From NCBI GenBank assembly GCA_036526135.1, contig DATCZA010000007.1, positions 1 through 64,000 of the forward strand: a DNA stretch of 64,000 bases. The letters run 5' to 3'. Both the position numbers and the translations under genes were made by a program. The stretch comes from UBA2965 sp036526135 (GTDB lineage: Bacteria; Pseudomonadota; Gammaproteobacteria; Pseudomonadales; Azotimanducaceae). Position 1 is the stretch's first letter. Each line of letters begins with the position of its first letter. Below are positions 53,417-61,503 of the stretch, in pieces. Below the pieces are notes generated by a model. That model did no database searches and was not told the DNA's origin. It was given only the letters and a program-made list of their open reading frames with translations.

Positions 53417-53953
53417 GTGGGAGAGCCGACGGACGAAGCGCTGATGGTGCTGATAGCCAAGCAGGATCACGAGGCGTTCAGCCATCTGCTGACTCGTCAT
53501 CTCGATTCCATTCACCGCTACCTCGTCCGTCTCGCCGGCTCGACCGCCGACGCCGACGAACTCGCCCAGGAGACGTTCCTGCGCGTATGGCTCAATGCCC
53601 GCACCTTCGAGGCCGGCCGGGTGGCGGTAACCACCTGGATGCACCGCATCGCCCACAACGTCTGCGTCGACGAGTTGCGACGCCGCCGCCGGACGACGAG
53701 CCTAGACGAAGCGCCCGAACCCGGGGTCGACGAGCGTGGCGTGCACCAGGCCACCGAGCGGCTCGAGCATCTGCAGGCCGCGCTCGGCTCGCTGCCCGAG
53801 GCGCAGCGCTCGGCCATCGTGCTGAGCCGGATTCAGGGTTTTTCGAACCAGGACGCGGCCCGGATAATGAATGTCAGCGTCCACGCCCTGGAGTCGCTGC
53901 TGGCGCGAGCCCGGCGCAACCTCAGATTACGGTTGGCCGACCTCAGCGAATGA
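53417..53953 (+). CDS. ECF (RpoE-like) sigma factor
   Basis: A 178-residue group IV sigma factor: region 2 with AFSHLLTRHLDSIHRYLVRLAG and ADELAQETFLRVW, TWMHRIAHNVCVDELRRRRR for promoter melting, and region 4 with LGSLPEAQRSAIVLSRIQGFS and MNVSVHALESLLARARRNLR (each cut to fit). GTG at 53417 or ATG at 53444 may be the start. The following two genes code for a membrane-anchored protein and a metal-sensor-like protein, as in CnrYXH-type systems. Confidence 0.92.
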   Translation: MGEPTDEALMVLIAKQDHEAFSHLLTRHLDSIHRYLVRLAGSTADADELAQETFLRVWLNARTFEAGRVAVTTWMHRIAHNVCVDELRRRRRTTSLDEAPEPGVDERGVHQATERLEHLQAALGSLPEAQRSAIVLSRIQGFSNQDAARIMNVSVHALESLLARARRNLRLRLADLSE

Positions 53954-53978
53954 GCGGGTTAACAAGGGGAGCCACGCG

Positions 53979-54395
53979 TTGAACATCGACGACTTCGAAC
54001 AGGGCCTGGACCGCTGGGGATCCGATCTCGACTCCTGGCCGGATCCGGAACGAGACGCCGCGTCGATGCTGGTGGAACGTTCGGAGCGGGCCCGGGCGCT
54101 CATGGTTCAGGGGCAGGCTCTGGATGGCTGGCTCGACGAGGGCCGAACTCATCGCGCGCCGATGCAGCTCAAACAGAAGATTCTCGACCAGCTGCCGCGC
54201 CCGGACATCTGGCAGCGCGCGGCCGACTGGTTCGCCTCCGCGTTCTGGCCACCGGCGCTGGCCGGCGCTTGCGCGCTGCTGCTGGGCTTCGCCACGGGCA
54301 CGCTGCTGCCGGCGGCAAACGAAGAAGCCCTGATCGATGACGTCGCAGGGCTTGCGTTTACCGAGACCTATCTGGAGTTCGAAGATGCCCCGTAG
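53979..54395 (+). CDS. Probable membrane-anchored anti-sigma factor
   Basis: A 138-residue protein with a soluble N-terminal part (NIDDFEQGLDRWGSDLDSWPD, cut) of about 80 residues, one membrane helix (PPALAGACALLLGFATGTLLP) and a short periplasmic end. The position directly after an ECF sigma gene and this topology suggest an anti-sigma factor, though no ZAS zinc motif is seen. The TTG at 53979 is supported by AAGGGGAG seven bases upstream. It overlaps the next gene by 11 bases. Confidence 0.72.
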   Translation: MNIDDFEQGLDRWGSDLDSWPDPERDAASMLVERSERARALMVQGQALDGWLDEGRTHRAPMQLKQKILDQLPRPDIWQRAADWFASAFWPPALAGACALLLGFATGTLLPAANEEALIDDVAGLAFTETYLEFEDAP

Positions 54396-54873
54396 CAAAT
54401 GGCTCGTTCTTCTGCTGGTCCTGTCGCTGGGCGCAAACCTCGCCATGGCCGGATTCCTGGCGGGACGCGCAACCGGTGATGGGGGCGGACCTCGTCTGCT
54501 CGATCCCAATCTGAGGGTGACCCGGATGCTTCTGCAACAGCTTCCGGAGGAGCGCCGCGAGGCGCTGCGCCCGCTCGTGCGCGACCAGGTCAGGTCGATC
54601 CGGCCAAGCGTCGGCGGGATCCGTGAGGCTCAGCGGGATATCGAAGCCGCGCTGGTGGCCGAGCCGTTCCACCCCGAAAAGCTCGAGGAGGCGCTTGGGG
54701 CGTTCCGTACCCATCTGAGCCGCAGCCAGGAAACCAGTCACGCCGCCTTCGTCGGGCTGGCGCGATCTCTCTCACCCGAGGAGCGTCGCCTGCTCGGGAA
54801 GGCGCTGGCGGGCTCAGGCCGCCATCGGCCTCACGGGCACCCGCCCCCCGGCATGCCTGCCGTGCGCCCGTAG
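54385..54873 (+). CDS. Periplasmic heavy-metal sensor/resistance-like protein (CnrX/CpxP-like)
   Basis: A 162-residue protein with an N-terminal membrane anchor (KWLVLLLVLSLGANLAMAGFL, cut) and a helical periplasmic hairpin: MLLQQLPEERREALRPLV, IREAQRDIEAALVAEPF and ALARSLSPEERRLL-type segments, ending in a His/Pro-rich tail (RHRPHGHPPPG). This is the layout of the heavy-metal sensor family that includes CnrX and CpxP relatives. It probably senses a periplasmic signal and relays it through the anti-sigma factor. Confidence 0.77.
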   Translation: MPRSKWLVLLLVLSLGANLAMAGFLAGRATGDGGGPRLLDPNLRVTRMLLQQLPEERREALRPLVRDQVRSIRPSVGGIREAQRDIEAALVAEPFHPEKLEEALGAFRTHLSRSQETSHAAFVGLARSLSPEERRLLGKALAGSGRHRPHGHPPPGMPAVRP

Positions 54874-54911
54874 CAGGTAAAATACCGCCTCGATTCCAAG
54901 CGAGATCTTCG

Positions 54912-55502
54912 TTGTCCGTCCAGACCGCGCTTTCCCAATTCGTCTCCCACTACGAGAAGTCCTACCCCGAGCTTACGGAGATATTCGATCCCGAGTGGCG
55001 CTCGCCCTGCGAGACGAGCGAGCCCTACCAGGACGACGACGGCATCGTCCGGGTACCCTGGAGCCCGCTTGCCCGCGGGCTGAAAGTTCCCGAGGAGCAC
55101 GACTTCGCCGGCCTGGAGAACGCCCTGGAGACTGAAATACACCCGGACATCAAGGCTTACTACGGCAGCTTCTGGTCGGGAGGGCTCGAGGCAGAGGCGC
55201 CCCAGGGTCACGTAAGCCTCATTCTTCTGTGGAACGCAGAGGATGCTTCCCGGCTGATCGAGAACCTCATCGGGCACGCGCTGGCCAAACGGCGAGCCAG
55301 GGCGCCTCTCAGCGTCTTCTTCGCCTGCACCGATCAGGACTCGGAGCTCTTTCTCTCCGTGGAGAACACCACCGGTGAGGTGCTGATCGAGAAGCCCGGT
55401 CACAAGCCGGTGGACGTGGTGGCCGGAAGCCTCGCCAGCTTCATCGACTCGCTGGTGCCCGCACCTCCGGAGCTGCACCCTGAGCGCAGTCTGCTGCGGT
55501 AA
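54912..55502 (+). CDS. syd: SecY-interacting protein Syd
   Basis: A 196-residue Syd protein: FVSHYEKSYPELTEIFDPEW and SPCETSEP near the N-terminus, FAGLENALETEIHPDIKAYYGSFWSGGLEAE (split), ENLIGHALAKRRARAPLSVFFAC (split) and NTTGEVLIEKPGHKP. Syd binds SecY and helps check Sec translocon assembly at the inner membrane. TTG at 54912 is the only start that keeps the N-terminal helix. It lies 46 bases before aroA. Confidence 0.9.
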   Translation: MSVQTALSQFVSHYEKSYPELTEIFDPEWRSPCETSEPYQDDDGIVRVPWSPLARGLKVPEEHDFAGLENALETEIHPDIKAYYGSFWSGGLEAEAPQGHVSLILLWNAEDASRLIENLIGHALAKRRARAPLSVFFACTDQDSELFLSVENTTGEVLIEKPGHKPVDVVAGSLASFIDSLVPAPPELHPERSLLR

Positions 55503-55548
55503 CGCGCAGGTTCGCGCCCGCACCCGGTTTGTCGTTTAATCCCACGCC

Positions 55549-56826
55549 ATGGGATCTCTGACCATTCAACCCATCCAGGCTCTGGAAGGCGACATCACGC
55601 TGCCGGGCTCCAAGAGCATTTCGAACCGCGCCCTGCTCCTGGCCGCTGAAGCCCAAGGCCAGACCCGTCTTGTGAACCTGCTCGACAGCGACGACACGGC
55701 CTACATGCTTCGCGCCCTGGGGCAGCTGGGAATATCCATAACCGAGAACGGCGGCGACCATCTCGTGACCGGCGTGGCCGGGCCCCTGGTCAACGACGAG
55801 CGCCACGAGTCTCTGGATCTCGGCCTGGCCGGCACCGCTCTCCGGCCACTCACCGCAGCACTGACCCTGGGCCGAGGCGTATTCGAGCTGGACGGCACCG
55901 CGAGAATGCGCGAACGGCCCGTCGGGCACCTGGTGGAAGGGCTGCGCCAGCTCGGCGCGAGCATCCGCTACACCGGCGCGGAGGGCTTCCCGCCCATCGA
56001 GGTGACCGGCACCGGCCTTCTCGGCGGGCGCGTGACCATGCAGGGCAACGTGTCCAGCCAGTTCCTGACCTCCCTGCTGCTCGCCGCCCCCCTGGCCGCG
56101 GGACCGGTGGAGGTCGTCGTGGAGGGCGAGCAGGTGTCCAAGCCCTATCTCGACATCACCGTAGACATGATGCGCCGCTTCGGCGCGACCGTCGGCCACG
56201 AGGATCATCGCCTGTTTCGCGTCGAGCCCGGCGGCTACCAATCGCCCGGGCGCTACCTCATCGAAGGCGACGCATCCGCCGCTTCCTATTTCCTCGCCGC
56301 GGGCGCCATCCGTGGCCGGGGCGTCCGCGTGCACGGCATCGGAGCAGGTTCCGTCCAGGGCGACATGGCCTTCGTCGAGGTCCTAAAGGCCATGGGGGCG
56401 CGGGTGACCGTAGACGCCGAATGGGTGCGGGTCGAGCCGGGAGCACTCACGGGCGTCGATCTGGACCTGAACCACATCCCCGATGCCGCCATGACGCTGG
56501 CCGTGCTCGCGCTCTTCGCCGAGGGTTCCACACGAATCCGGAACATATACAACTGGCGGGTCAAGGAGACGGACCGCCTTGCCGCCATGGCGACGGAGCT
56601 TAAGAAGCTGGGTGCCGAGGTAGATGAATGTGAGGACTCACTTACAGTCAATCCTCCAAAATACATGAACGCAGCCTCTATCGACACCTACGACGACCAC
56701 CGCATGGCCATGTGTTTCTCGCTGGCCGCGTTGGGCGGCGTGGCGGTCACGATCAACGACCCGGACTGCGTCAGCAAGACGTTTCCGCGCTACTTCGCGG
56801 AGTTCGAGCGTCTCGCACGCCGCTGA
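55549..56826 (+). CDS. aroA: 3-Phosphoshikimate 1-carboxyvinyltransferase (EPSP synthase)
   Basis: A 425-residue EPSP synthase: LPGSKSISNRALLLAA for phosphoshikimate, LDLGLAGTALRPLTAAL as the PEP loop, ARMRERPVGHLVEGLRQLGA, GNVSSQFLTSLLLAAPLA, IPDAAMTLAVLALFAEG, RVKETDRLAAMATELKKLG and TYDDHRMAMCFSLAAL. The reaction joins PEP to shikimate-3-phosphate. In the PEP loop the usual Asn of GNAGT is replaced by Leu; the Gly, Thr and Pro are kept. Shortly after its stop the convergent TetR gene ends. Confidence 0.95.
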   Translation: MGSLTIQPIQALEGDITLPGSKSISNRALLLAAEAQGQTRLVNLLDSDDTAYMLRALGQLGISITENGGDHLVTGVAGPLVNDERHESLDLGLAGTALRPLTAALTLGRGVFELDGTARMRERPVGHLVEGLRQLGASIRYTGAEGFPPIEVTGTGLLGGRVTMQGNVSSQFLTSLLLAAPLAAGPVEVVVEGEQVSKPYLDITVDMMRRFGATVGHEDHRLFRVEPGGYQSPGRYLIEGDASAASYFLAAGAIRGRGVRVHGIGAGSVQGDMAFVEVLKAMGARVTVDAEWVRVEPGALTGVDLDLNHIPDAAMTLAVLALFAEGSTRIRNIYNWRVKETDRLAAMATELKKLGAEVDECEDSLTVNPPKYMNAASIDTYDDHRMAMCFSLAALGGVAVTINDPDCVSKTFPRYFAEFERLARR

Positions 56827-56828
56827 CC

Positions 56829-57413
56829 TCAGCGCGGACGAACCTGGGGCTGCATGCGTACCCTGGGACGCCCGCTGCCGCCGTGGAGCTCGGCGGGCGG
56901 ATTCAGAAGCTTTCTAAGGTCCCCCTGCAGCATCGCGGCATCGTTGGAGCCTAAGATGGCCCGCACGTGAGCCGGCAACAGCGCGGGCAAGGCGGCCAAG
57001 GCGAGATAAAGCATCGCCGCGGTACCGGCCCGGATATCGTTGCGCAACCGGCCCCTGTCCTGCTCATCACCCAGGTGCCTGGCCAGCGCCGTCCACTGCT
57101 CCAGGTTTCCCGGCGTCGCCCCGACCGGATCCAGACCGGCTGCCCAGACCAGCAGGCGCGCCGTCGTGGTATCCCAGCCGGACGTGTTCCCTGTGCCGCC
57201 AGGCCGCGCCGCGCGATCGTCCAGGACCGCCCGGAAAAGCGCCTGCTTGTCACCAAAGTAGTGATAGAGCATCCGCTTGTTGACACGGGCGGCGGCCGCG
57301 ATGGCGTCCACCCGGGCACCGTCCGGGCCATGGCGCGAGAAGTGCTCGGCAGCCGAATCCAGAATTCGCCGGCGAGCTCCCTCGGGGTCACGCCTGAGGC
57401 CGTTTGTATCCAT
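56829..57413 (-). CDS. TetR family transcriptional regulator
   Basis: A 194-residue TetR protein from ATG 57413: N-terminal HTH with ARRRILDSAAEHFSRHGPDGARVDAIAAAARVNKRMLYHYFGDKQALF (helices in this order), then an all-helical ligand domain. A TTG four codons earlier is also possible. The start codon lies inside one of three operator-like palindromes (57406-57421), suggesting tight autoregulation. It is divergent from the SYLF gene, which it probably represses too. The ligand is unknown. Confidence 0.9.
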   Translation of the reverse strand: MDTNGLRRDPEGARRRILDSAAEHFSRHGPDGARVDAIAAAARVNKRMLYHYFGDKQALFRAVLDDRAARPGGTGNTSGWDTTTARLLVWAAGLDPVGATPGNLEQWTALARHLGDEQDRGRLRNDIRAGTAAMLYLALAALPALLPAHVRAILGSNDAAMLQGDLRKLLNPPAELHGGSGRPRVRMQPQVRPR

Positions 57414-57421
57414 TTGGTTAC
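57406..57421. promoter_or_regulatory. TetR operator-like palindrome 1 (overlaps tetR start)
   Basis: GTATCCATTTGGTTAC is close to a perfect palindrome of form GTAWCCAWWTGGWTAC. It covers the ATG of the TetR gene on the minus strand, so a bound repressor would block its transcription. Confidence 0.6.
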
Positions 57422-57456
57422 TCAATACTGCCAGTCAGCGGCTGAAAAGATCATAT

Positions 57457-57472
57457 ATATCCATTTAGTTAC
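57457..57472. promoter_or_regulatory. TetR operator-like palindrome 2
   Basis: ATATCCATTTAGTTAC differs from site 1 at only two of 16 bases. It lies 51 bases from site 1, in the likely promoter region of the TetR gene, next to the AT-rich stretch ATATAT on the minus strand. Confidence 0.55.
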
Positions 57473-57551
57473 TACTTTCGCCTGGGCTCCGTCAGCGAAC
57501 GTCCGGCCGGTATCTGGACCATTCGCTTGCCGGCCCTTCGCGACAGGTATA

Positions 57552-57567
57552 GTAAACAATTGGTTAC
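57552..57567. promoter_or_regulatory. TetR operator-like palindrome 3 (over the SYLF promoter)
   Basis: GTAAACAATTGGTTAC is palindromic except for one pair and shares the GGTTAC half with site 1. It overlaps a TATAGT hexamer (57548-57553) that may be the -10 box for the SYLF gene, 77 bases before its start. Confidence 0.55.
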
Positions 57568-57643
57568 ATAATTTCTGCCCTCGACCAAGGCTCCGCCCGG
57601 TGGTATAAAACGCCCCGGTCTCAACCGAGCAGGATGATGCCCG

Positions 57644-58189
57644 ATGCGTTCGTTCCTTCGATTCCTCACCCTTTGCGCCGTCTGCCTTGCACCTGCCGGG
57701 GCCGCATGGTCTGCCTCCAAGGTCGAGATCGACGCCCGCATCTCCGCCGCCCTTGAATCGCTCTACGAGATCGAGCCCGCCGCGCGGGAACTGGCGGCAA
57801 AAGCCTCCGGCGTGCTGGTGATGCCGCGCGTCTACAAGCTCGGGTTCGGGCTGGGCGGCGAGTACGGCGAGGGCGCGCTGCTGATCAACAATCAGGCGGT
57901 GCAGTACTACCGGGTGACGGCCGCGTCGTTCGGTTTCCAGCTCGGCGGCCAGGCCAAATCCGAGGTCTTGCTGTTCATGTCATCCGAAGCGCTGGACGGC
58001 TTCCGCAACAGTGACGGCTGGGAGGCCGGCGTGGACGGGGCCATCACCTTCATCGAGTTCGGCGTCGGCAAGGATTTCGACACCCACACCCTGCAGGACC
58101 CGATCATCGGCTTCGTCTACGGCAACAAGGGCCTGATGTACGATCTTTCGCTGGAAGGCTCCAAGTTCTGGAGGATCGACAAGAACTGA
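57644..58189 (+). CDS. Exported SYLF/Ysc84-domain lipid-binding protein
   Basis: A 181-residue protein: signal peptide (FLTLCAVCLAPAGAAWS), then a SYLF domain with AARELAAKASGVLVMPRVYKLGFGLGGEYG (split), YYRVTAASFGFQLGGQAKSEVLLF (split) and FVYGNKGLMYDLSLEGSKF. The domain binds phosphoinositides in eukaryotes; the bacterial proteins are periplasmic or outer-membrane associated and poorly known. TATAAA at 57604-57609 lies near. The upstream palindromes suggest control by the divergent TetR regulator. Confidence 0.88.
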   Translation: MRSFLRFLTLCAVCLAPAGAAWSASKVEIDARISAALESLYEIEPAARELAAKASGVLVMPRVYKLGFGLGGEYGEGALLINNQAVQYYRVTAASFGFQLGGQAKSEVLLFMSSEALDGFRNSDGWEAGVDGAITFIEFGVGKDFDTHTLQDPIIGFVYGNKGLMYDLSLEGSKFWRIDKN

Positions 58190-58198
58190 GCGAGCCGT

Positions 58199-58765
58199 CT
58201 AGCGGGTGACCGTGAACACCACCTGCCCTTTGCCCGCACGCACGGGTCGTTGGGGCGCCTGCTGGCTGTCACCGACGAGACCCTCGAAGAGTCCGGAGTG
58301 GCTGCGCTCCAGGTCCAGGAGGTACTGCTTGGTGTCCAGGCCACCGCCAAAGCCCGTGAGCGAGCCGTTGCTGCCGATGACCCTGTGGCAGGGGATCACG
58401 ATAGGGATCGGATTGCTGCCGTTGGCCCCGCCGACGGCCCGCACCGCGCGAGGCTGACCGATGGCCCGCGCAATCTCGCCGTAAGAACGTGTCTCCCCAT
58501 ACGGGATCTCGAGCAGCGCCTCCAGCACCTTGCCCTGAAACGGGGTCACGTCGGGCGCAAGCTCGATGTCGAAGTAGCGGCGCCGGCCGTCGAAGTACTC
58601 GTCGAGCTGGCGTTTCGCCGGGCGAAACGGCTCGTCGTAGCGTTCCCAGTCCTGCTGCGCACCGCGCGCCCGGGCGCCCGTGGAGAATCCGATCAGCTTC
58701 AGGCGCTTGCCGTCACCGGCGAGCAGCAGTCGGCCCACCGGGCCGTCCATATAGGTGTAGTACAT
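58199..58765 (-). CDS. ogt: Methylated-DNA-[protein]-cysteine S-methyltransferase
   Basis: A 188-residue Ogt-type repair protein. The active-site motif IPCHRVIGSNGSLTGFGGG is intact, preceded by the DNA-binding PYGETRSYGEIARAIGQPRAVRAVG (split) with the Arg finger. It takes the O6-methyl group of guanine onto its Cys. ATG at 58765, with GGGGAAGGG upstream, gives MYYTYMDGPVG as start; the longer frame has no family sequence. It lies 23 bases after the Ada-AlkA gene on the same strand, a combined alkylation-repair operon. Confidence 0.95.
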   Translation of the reverse strand: MYYTYMDGPVGRLLLAGDGKRLKLIGFSTGARARGAQQDWERYDEPFRPAKRQLDEYFDGRRRYFDIELAPDVTPFQGKVLEALLEIPYGETRSYGEIARAIGQPRAVRAVGGANGSNPIPIVIPCHRVIGSNGSLTGFGGGLDTKQYLLDLERSHSGLFEGLVGDSQQAPQRPVRAGKGQVVFTVTR

Positions 58766-58788
58766 GTGCCCTTCCCCGTCGTTGCGGG

Positions 58789-60213
58789 TCACGTCCCCGA
58801 CACCGATTGTAACCGGACCGCATCGACCGACGGCACGGGAGCAGACCAGAGATGCATGACCGCGTACGCCCGCCAGGGTCGCCACGGCTCGGCCAAGCGG
58901 CGCGCAGCTCCCGGTGTGGCCTGCAACGCCTTGAGCACCGCCCAGTCACCGTCAACGAACGCATCGGGATCCTTCGCGACCCGCATGCCGATGTAGCCGG
59001 CCGTCCACGGACCCACCCCGGGTAGAGCCAGCAGTCGGTCCGTCAGCCGTTCACGAGCTGCACCCTCGTCGAGATCGATGACACCATCCGCCACCGCCCG
59101 GGAAAGCTCGGCAATGGCAAGCCAACGCTTGCCCGGAATTCCAATGGCGGCCGGCACGAAGCGCGCCAGGGCGCGGGGCTTCGGGAACTCCCCTTCCCCG
59201 CAGCGGTGGATCAGGGTCTCGGCAAGGCGTCTGGCCCGTTCCACGCTGACCTGTTGTCCCAGTATGGCGCGAACGGCGGTTTCGAAGCCGTCCCAGGCAC
59301 CCGGCACCCTCAATCCCGGCGACGCGGCAACGAGGGGCGCAAGGCCCGGATCCCGCGCGAGGTGCGCGTCGATGACGGCAGAGTCCGCCTGGAGGTCGAA
59401 CAGCCGCCTGACGCGCCGAAGTATCGAGGACAGCGACGCCGAAGTGCCCGCGGGCACTTTCAGATTCAACGCGCCCCCGCGCTGGGATACCGTGATCCAG
59501 CTTTCCCCGGATCCGACCCGCCGGCGATACTCGAGCCCGTGCACCTCCTCGAGACCGGGCAACGCGCGTTGCTCGAGAAAGCGGAACATCCACGGCGCAT
59601 CGAAAGGCTCACGGACCGGCAGCTTGAGGGTCAGCTCCCGGGTCAGTTCTTCGTCACGCACCCCGCGCAGAGCCCGAGGCGAACGTCCGAACGTCCCGCT
59701 CACCTCGGCGTTGAAGCGCCGGACGCTGCCGTAGCCCGCCTGCAGGGCAACATCGCAGAAGCCCAGGTCGGTCTCGACGATGAGCCGGAGAGCCATGTGC
59801 AGCCGCCGGGACCTCGCCAGGCTGCTGGGCGTGGCCCCGAGCTCCTGGTGAAAGAGCCTGTTGAGGTGCCGGGTGCTCACGCCGAGCCTGGCTGCGAGCG
59901 CGGCCGTGCTCTGATCGGCCAGGAATCCCCCGTCAATCAGCCGCAGCCCCCTGATCACCCTGTCGCTGGAGATCGCCCACTCCGGCACCCCCGGCGCGAC
60001 CTCCGGCCGACAGCGGCGACATGCCCGATACCCTTGGGCTTCCGCCGCCGCAGCCGTAGGAAAGTAGCGCACGTTGTCCCGGCCGGCGGGCCGGGCCGGG
60101 CAGATGGGCCTGCAATAGATCCCGGTGCTGACGACGCCGGTGAGGAACCGGCCGTCGAAGCGGGGGTCTCTGGCCAGGCGGGCGCGCTCGCAGATCTCTG
60201 GGGCAGGTAACAT
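58789..60213 (-). CDS. alkA: Ada-AlkA fusion: methylphosphotriester/AraC regulator with 3-methyladenine glycosylase
   Basis: A 474-residue protein in three parts. Residues 1-80: Ada zinc domain with the four Cys of IYCRPICPA and YRACRRCRPE. Residues 85-175: AraC-type HTH (ALAARLGVSTRHLNRLFHQ, ALQAGYGSVRRFNAEVSGTF, each cut). Residues 190-470: AlkA glycosylase with FETAVRAILGQQVSV, HhH motif LPGVGPWTAGYIGMR and the catalytic Asp in VDGDWAV. It both senses and repairs alkylated DNA. GAGG precedes ATG 60213. An open frame continues about 2.2 kb upstream opposite other genes, but this is spurious. Confidence 0.93.
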   Translation of the reverse strand: MLPAPEICERARLARDPRFDGRFLTGVVSTGIYCRPICPARPAGRDNVRYFPTAAAAEAQGYRACRRCRPEVAPGVPEWAISSDRVIRGLRLIDGGFLADQSTAALAARLGVSTRHLNRLFHQELGATPSSLARSRRLHMALRLIVETDLGFCDVALQAGYGSVRRFNAEVSGTFGRSPRALRGVRDEELTRELTLKLPVREPFDAPWMFRFLEQRALPGLEEVHGLEYRRRVGSGESWITVSQRGGALNLKVPAGTSASLSSILRRVRRLFDLQADSAVIDAHLARDPGLAPLVAASPGLRVPGAWDGFETAVRAILGQQVSVERARRLAETLIHRCGEGEFPKPRALARFVPAAIGIPGKRWLAIAELSRAVADGVIDLDEGAARERLTDRLLALPGVGPWTAGYIGMRVAKDPDAFVDGDWAVLKALQATPGAARRLAEPWRPWRAYAVMHLWSAPVPSVDAVRLQSVSGT

Positions 60214-60240
60214 GCTGGCCTCTTCAGCAGCTTCCCCGAC

Positions 60241-60246
60241 TATAAT
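60241..60246 (+). promoter_or_regulatory. Candidate -10 box TATAAT
   Basis: A perfect TATAAT in the 69-base spacer between the divergent Ada-AlkA and isomerase-like genes, 36 bases before the TTG start at 60283. No convincing -35 hexamer was found at the normal distance, so it may need an activator; the Ada-type protein encoded next door is one candidate. Confidence 0.35.
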
Positions 60247-60282
60247 CCCGGCCTCGCGAAAAAACTCGCCGGAATCGGACAT

Positions 60283-61500
60283 TTGTCCAAAGCGCCCGAA
60301 CAGCCCGCCATTGACTATCCCGACAGCGACGCCGGGCTGGACACGGCCCTGGCCGCTTGGCTGCAGGATCCCGGTGGGGCGGACGCCTATCGTCAGGACA
60401 TTTCCTTCCGACCGCCTGGGGGCGCTCACGCTGCTCCGGGCGCTGTCGAGCAGATTGCCGCGCAATACCGATTCGCCCGAGGCGAGCACGGCGTGAGCGT
60501 GACCGCGTCGCTGGATGGACGAAGCCTGTCCCTCGATGCCCCCGTCCGCCTGGAGCCGGTCAGCATACCGAAACCCTGGGGCCGGGAACTGTGGTACACG
60601 GGTATGGAGGTACGCGGCGAAAGTCGCGTGGTTGCCGGCGAGGCCAGCCTGCCCCTGTCGCGCTATCTTGCGCTCGCACCGGCGCGCCTGTGCCGGCGAC
60701 GTCCGATCGTCCTTTTGAAAATTCTGGATCCTGCCGCCACGCCCGTGGCGGGCGACCTCTATTTCGAGGTGCACGAGCACAAGCGCGAGGTGTACGTCGT
60801 CACCCACGTGGACCCGACCGCATGGCCTGACGGCACGGGGGCGATCCGGCTCGGGATGAGCCAGTCGCGACGCGCAGCTTTTGCCGAGGACGACGCGTTC
60901 CGAAACGCCTACCTCGCGGCGGTGAAGGCCTACGAGACCGTTCGCCGCCGCATTGACGGGGGCGAACGGTTGCCGCCGGAAACCGAGACGCAGCTGCGCG
61001 AAGCCATGGACGGCTTCACGGCCTTTGCGCCGCTGCGGGTCGGTGACGTGGTGACCGTCCACCCCTGGCAGCCGCATTCGCTGCAGCATGGTGTGCGCGT
61101 CGTCGAGTTCCAGACCCCAACCTACGAGCGCTACATTCTGTCGTTCGGCCAACGGGTGCTCACCCAGAACCACTGGGACACCGAGGCCGTCCTCGACCGG
61201 ATCGATCTTGGCCCTCCCCGGCCGGAGAGTTTGGGGCCGGTCGCCGCCGGCATCGGGCAGATCGCGGACTTCGACGATTTCTCCGCCTTTCGGGTGGAGA
61301 TCCCTCCCGGGGTCTCCCGCCCGCTGGAAATCGAGCTGCCTTACGCCGTGTGCATGGGGGTAGAAGGCCGCGTATCGGTGAACGGGCTCGCCCTGGATGC
61401 AGAAGAGGCCTGCTTCGTGCCCGCCTCGGCACTCCCCGTGACCCTGGCAAACGCTGCCGCCACCCCGGCCGTTGCTCTGGTGGCGGCGGCCAAGCTCTGA
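60283..61500 (+). CDS. Phosphomannose isomerase-like cupin protein
   Basis: A 405-residue two-cupin protein. SIPKPWGRELWYTG near residue 95, DLYFEVHEHKREVYVVTHVD (metal-type His and Glu) and VVTVHPWQPHSLQHGVRVVEFQTPTYER (split) match type I mannose-6-phosphate isomerase; the N-terminal 80 residues are unlike that family. The isomerase role is probable but not certain, as the catalytic residues cannot all be aligned by eye. TTG at 60283 was used; no better start is present. The next gene starts three bases after its stop. Confidence 0.75.
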   Translation: MSKAPEQPAIDYPDSDAGLDTALAAWLQDPGGADAYRQDISFRPPGGAHAAPGAVEQIAAQYRFARGEHGVSVTASLDGRSLSLDAPVRLEPVSIPKPWGRELWYTGMEVRGESRVVAGEASLPLSRYLALAPARLCRRRPIVLLKILDPAATPVAGDLYFEVHEHKREVYVVTHVDPTAWPDGTGAIRLGMSQSRRAAFAEDDAFRNAYLAAVKAYETVRRRIDGGERLPPETETQLREAMDGFTAFAPLRVGDVVTVHPWQPHSLQHGVRVVEFQTPTYERYILSFGQRVLTQNHWDTEAVLDRIDLGPPRPESLGPVAAGIGQIADFDDFSAFRVEIPPGVSRPLEIELPYAVCMGVEGRVSVNGLALDAEEACFVPASALPVTLANAAATPAVALVAAAKL

Positions 61501-61503
61501 GCC

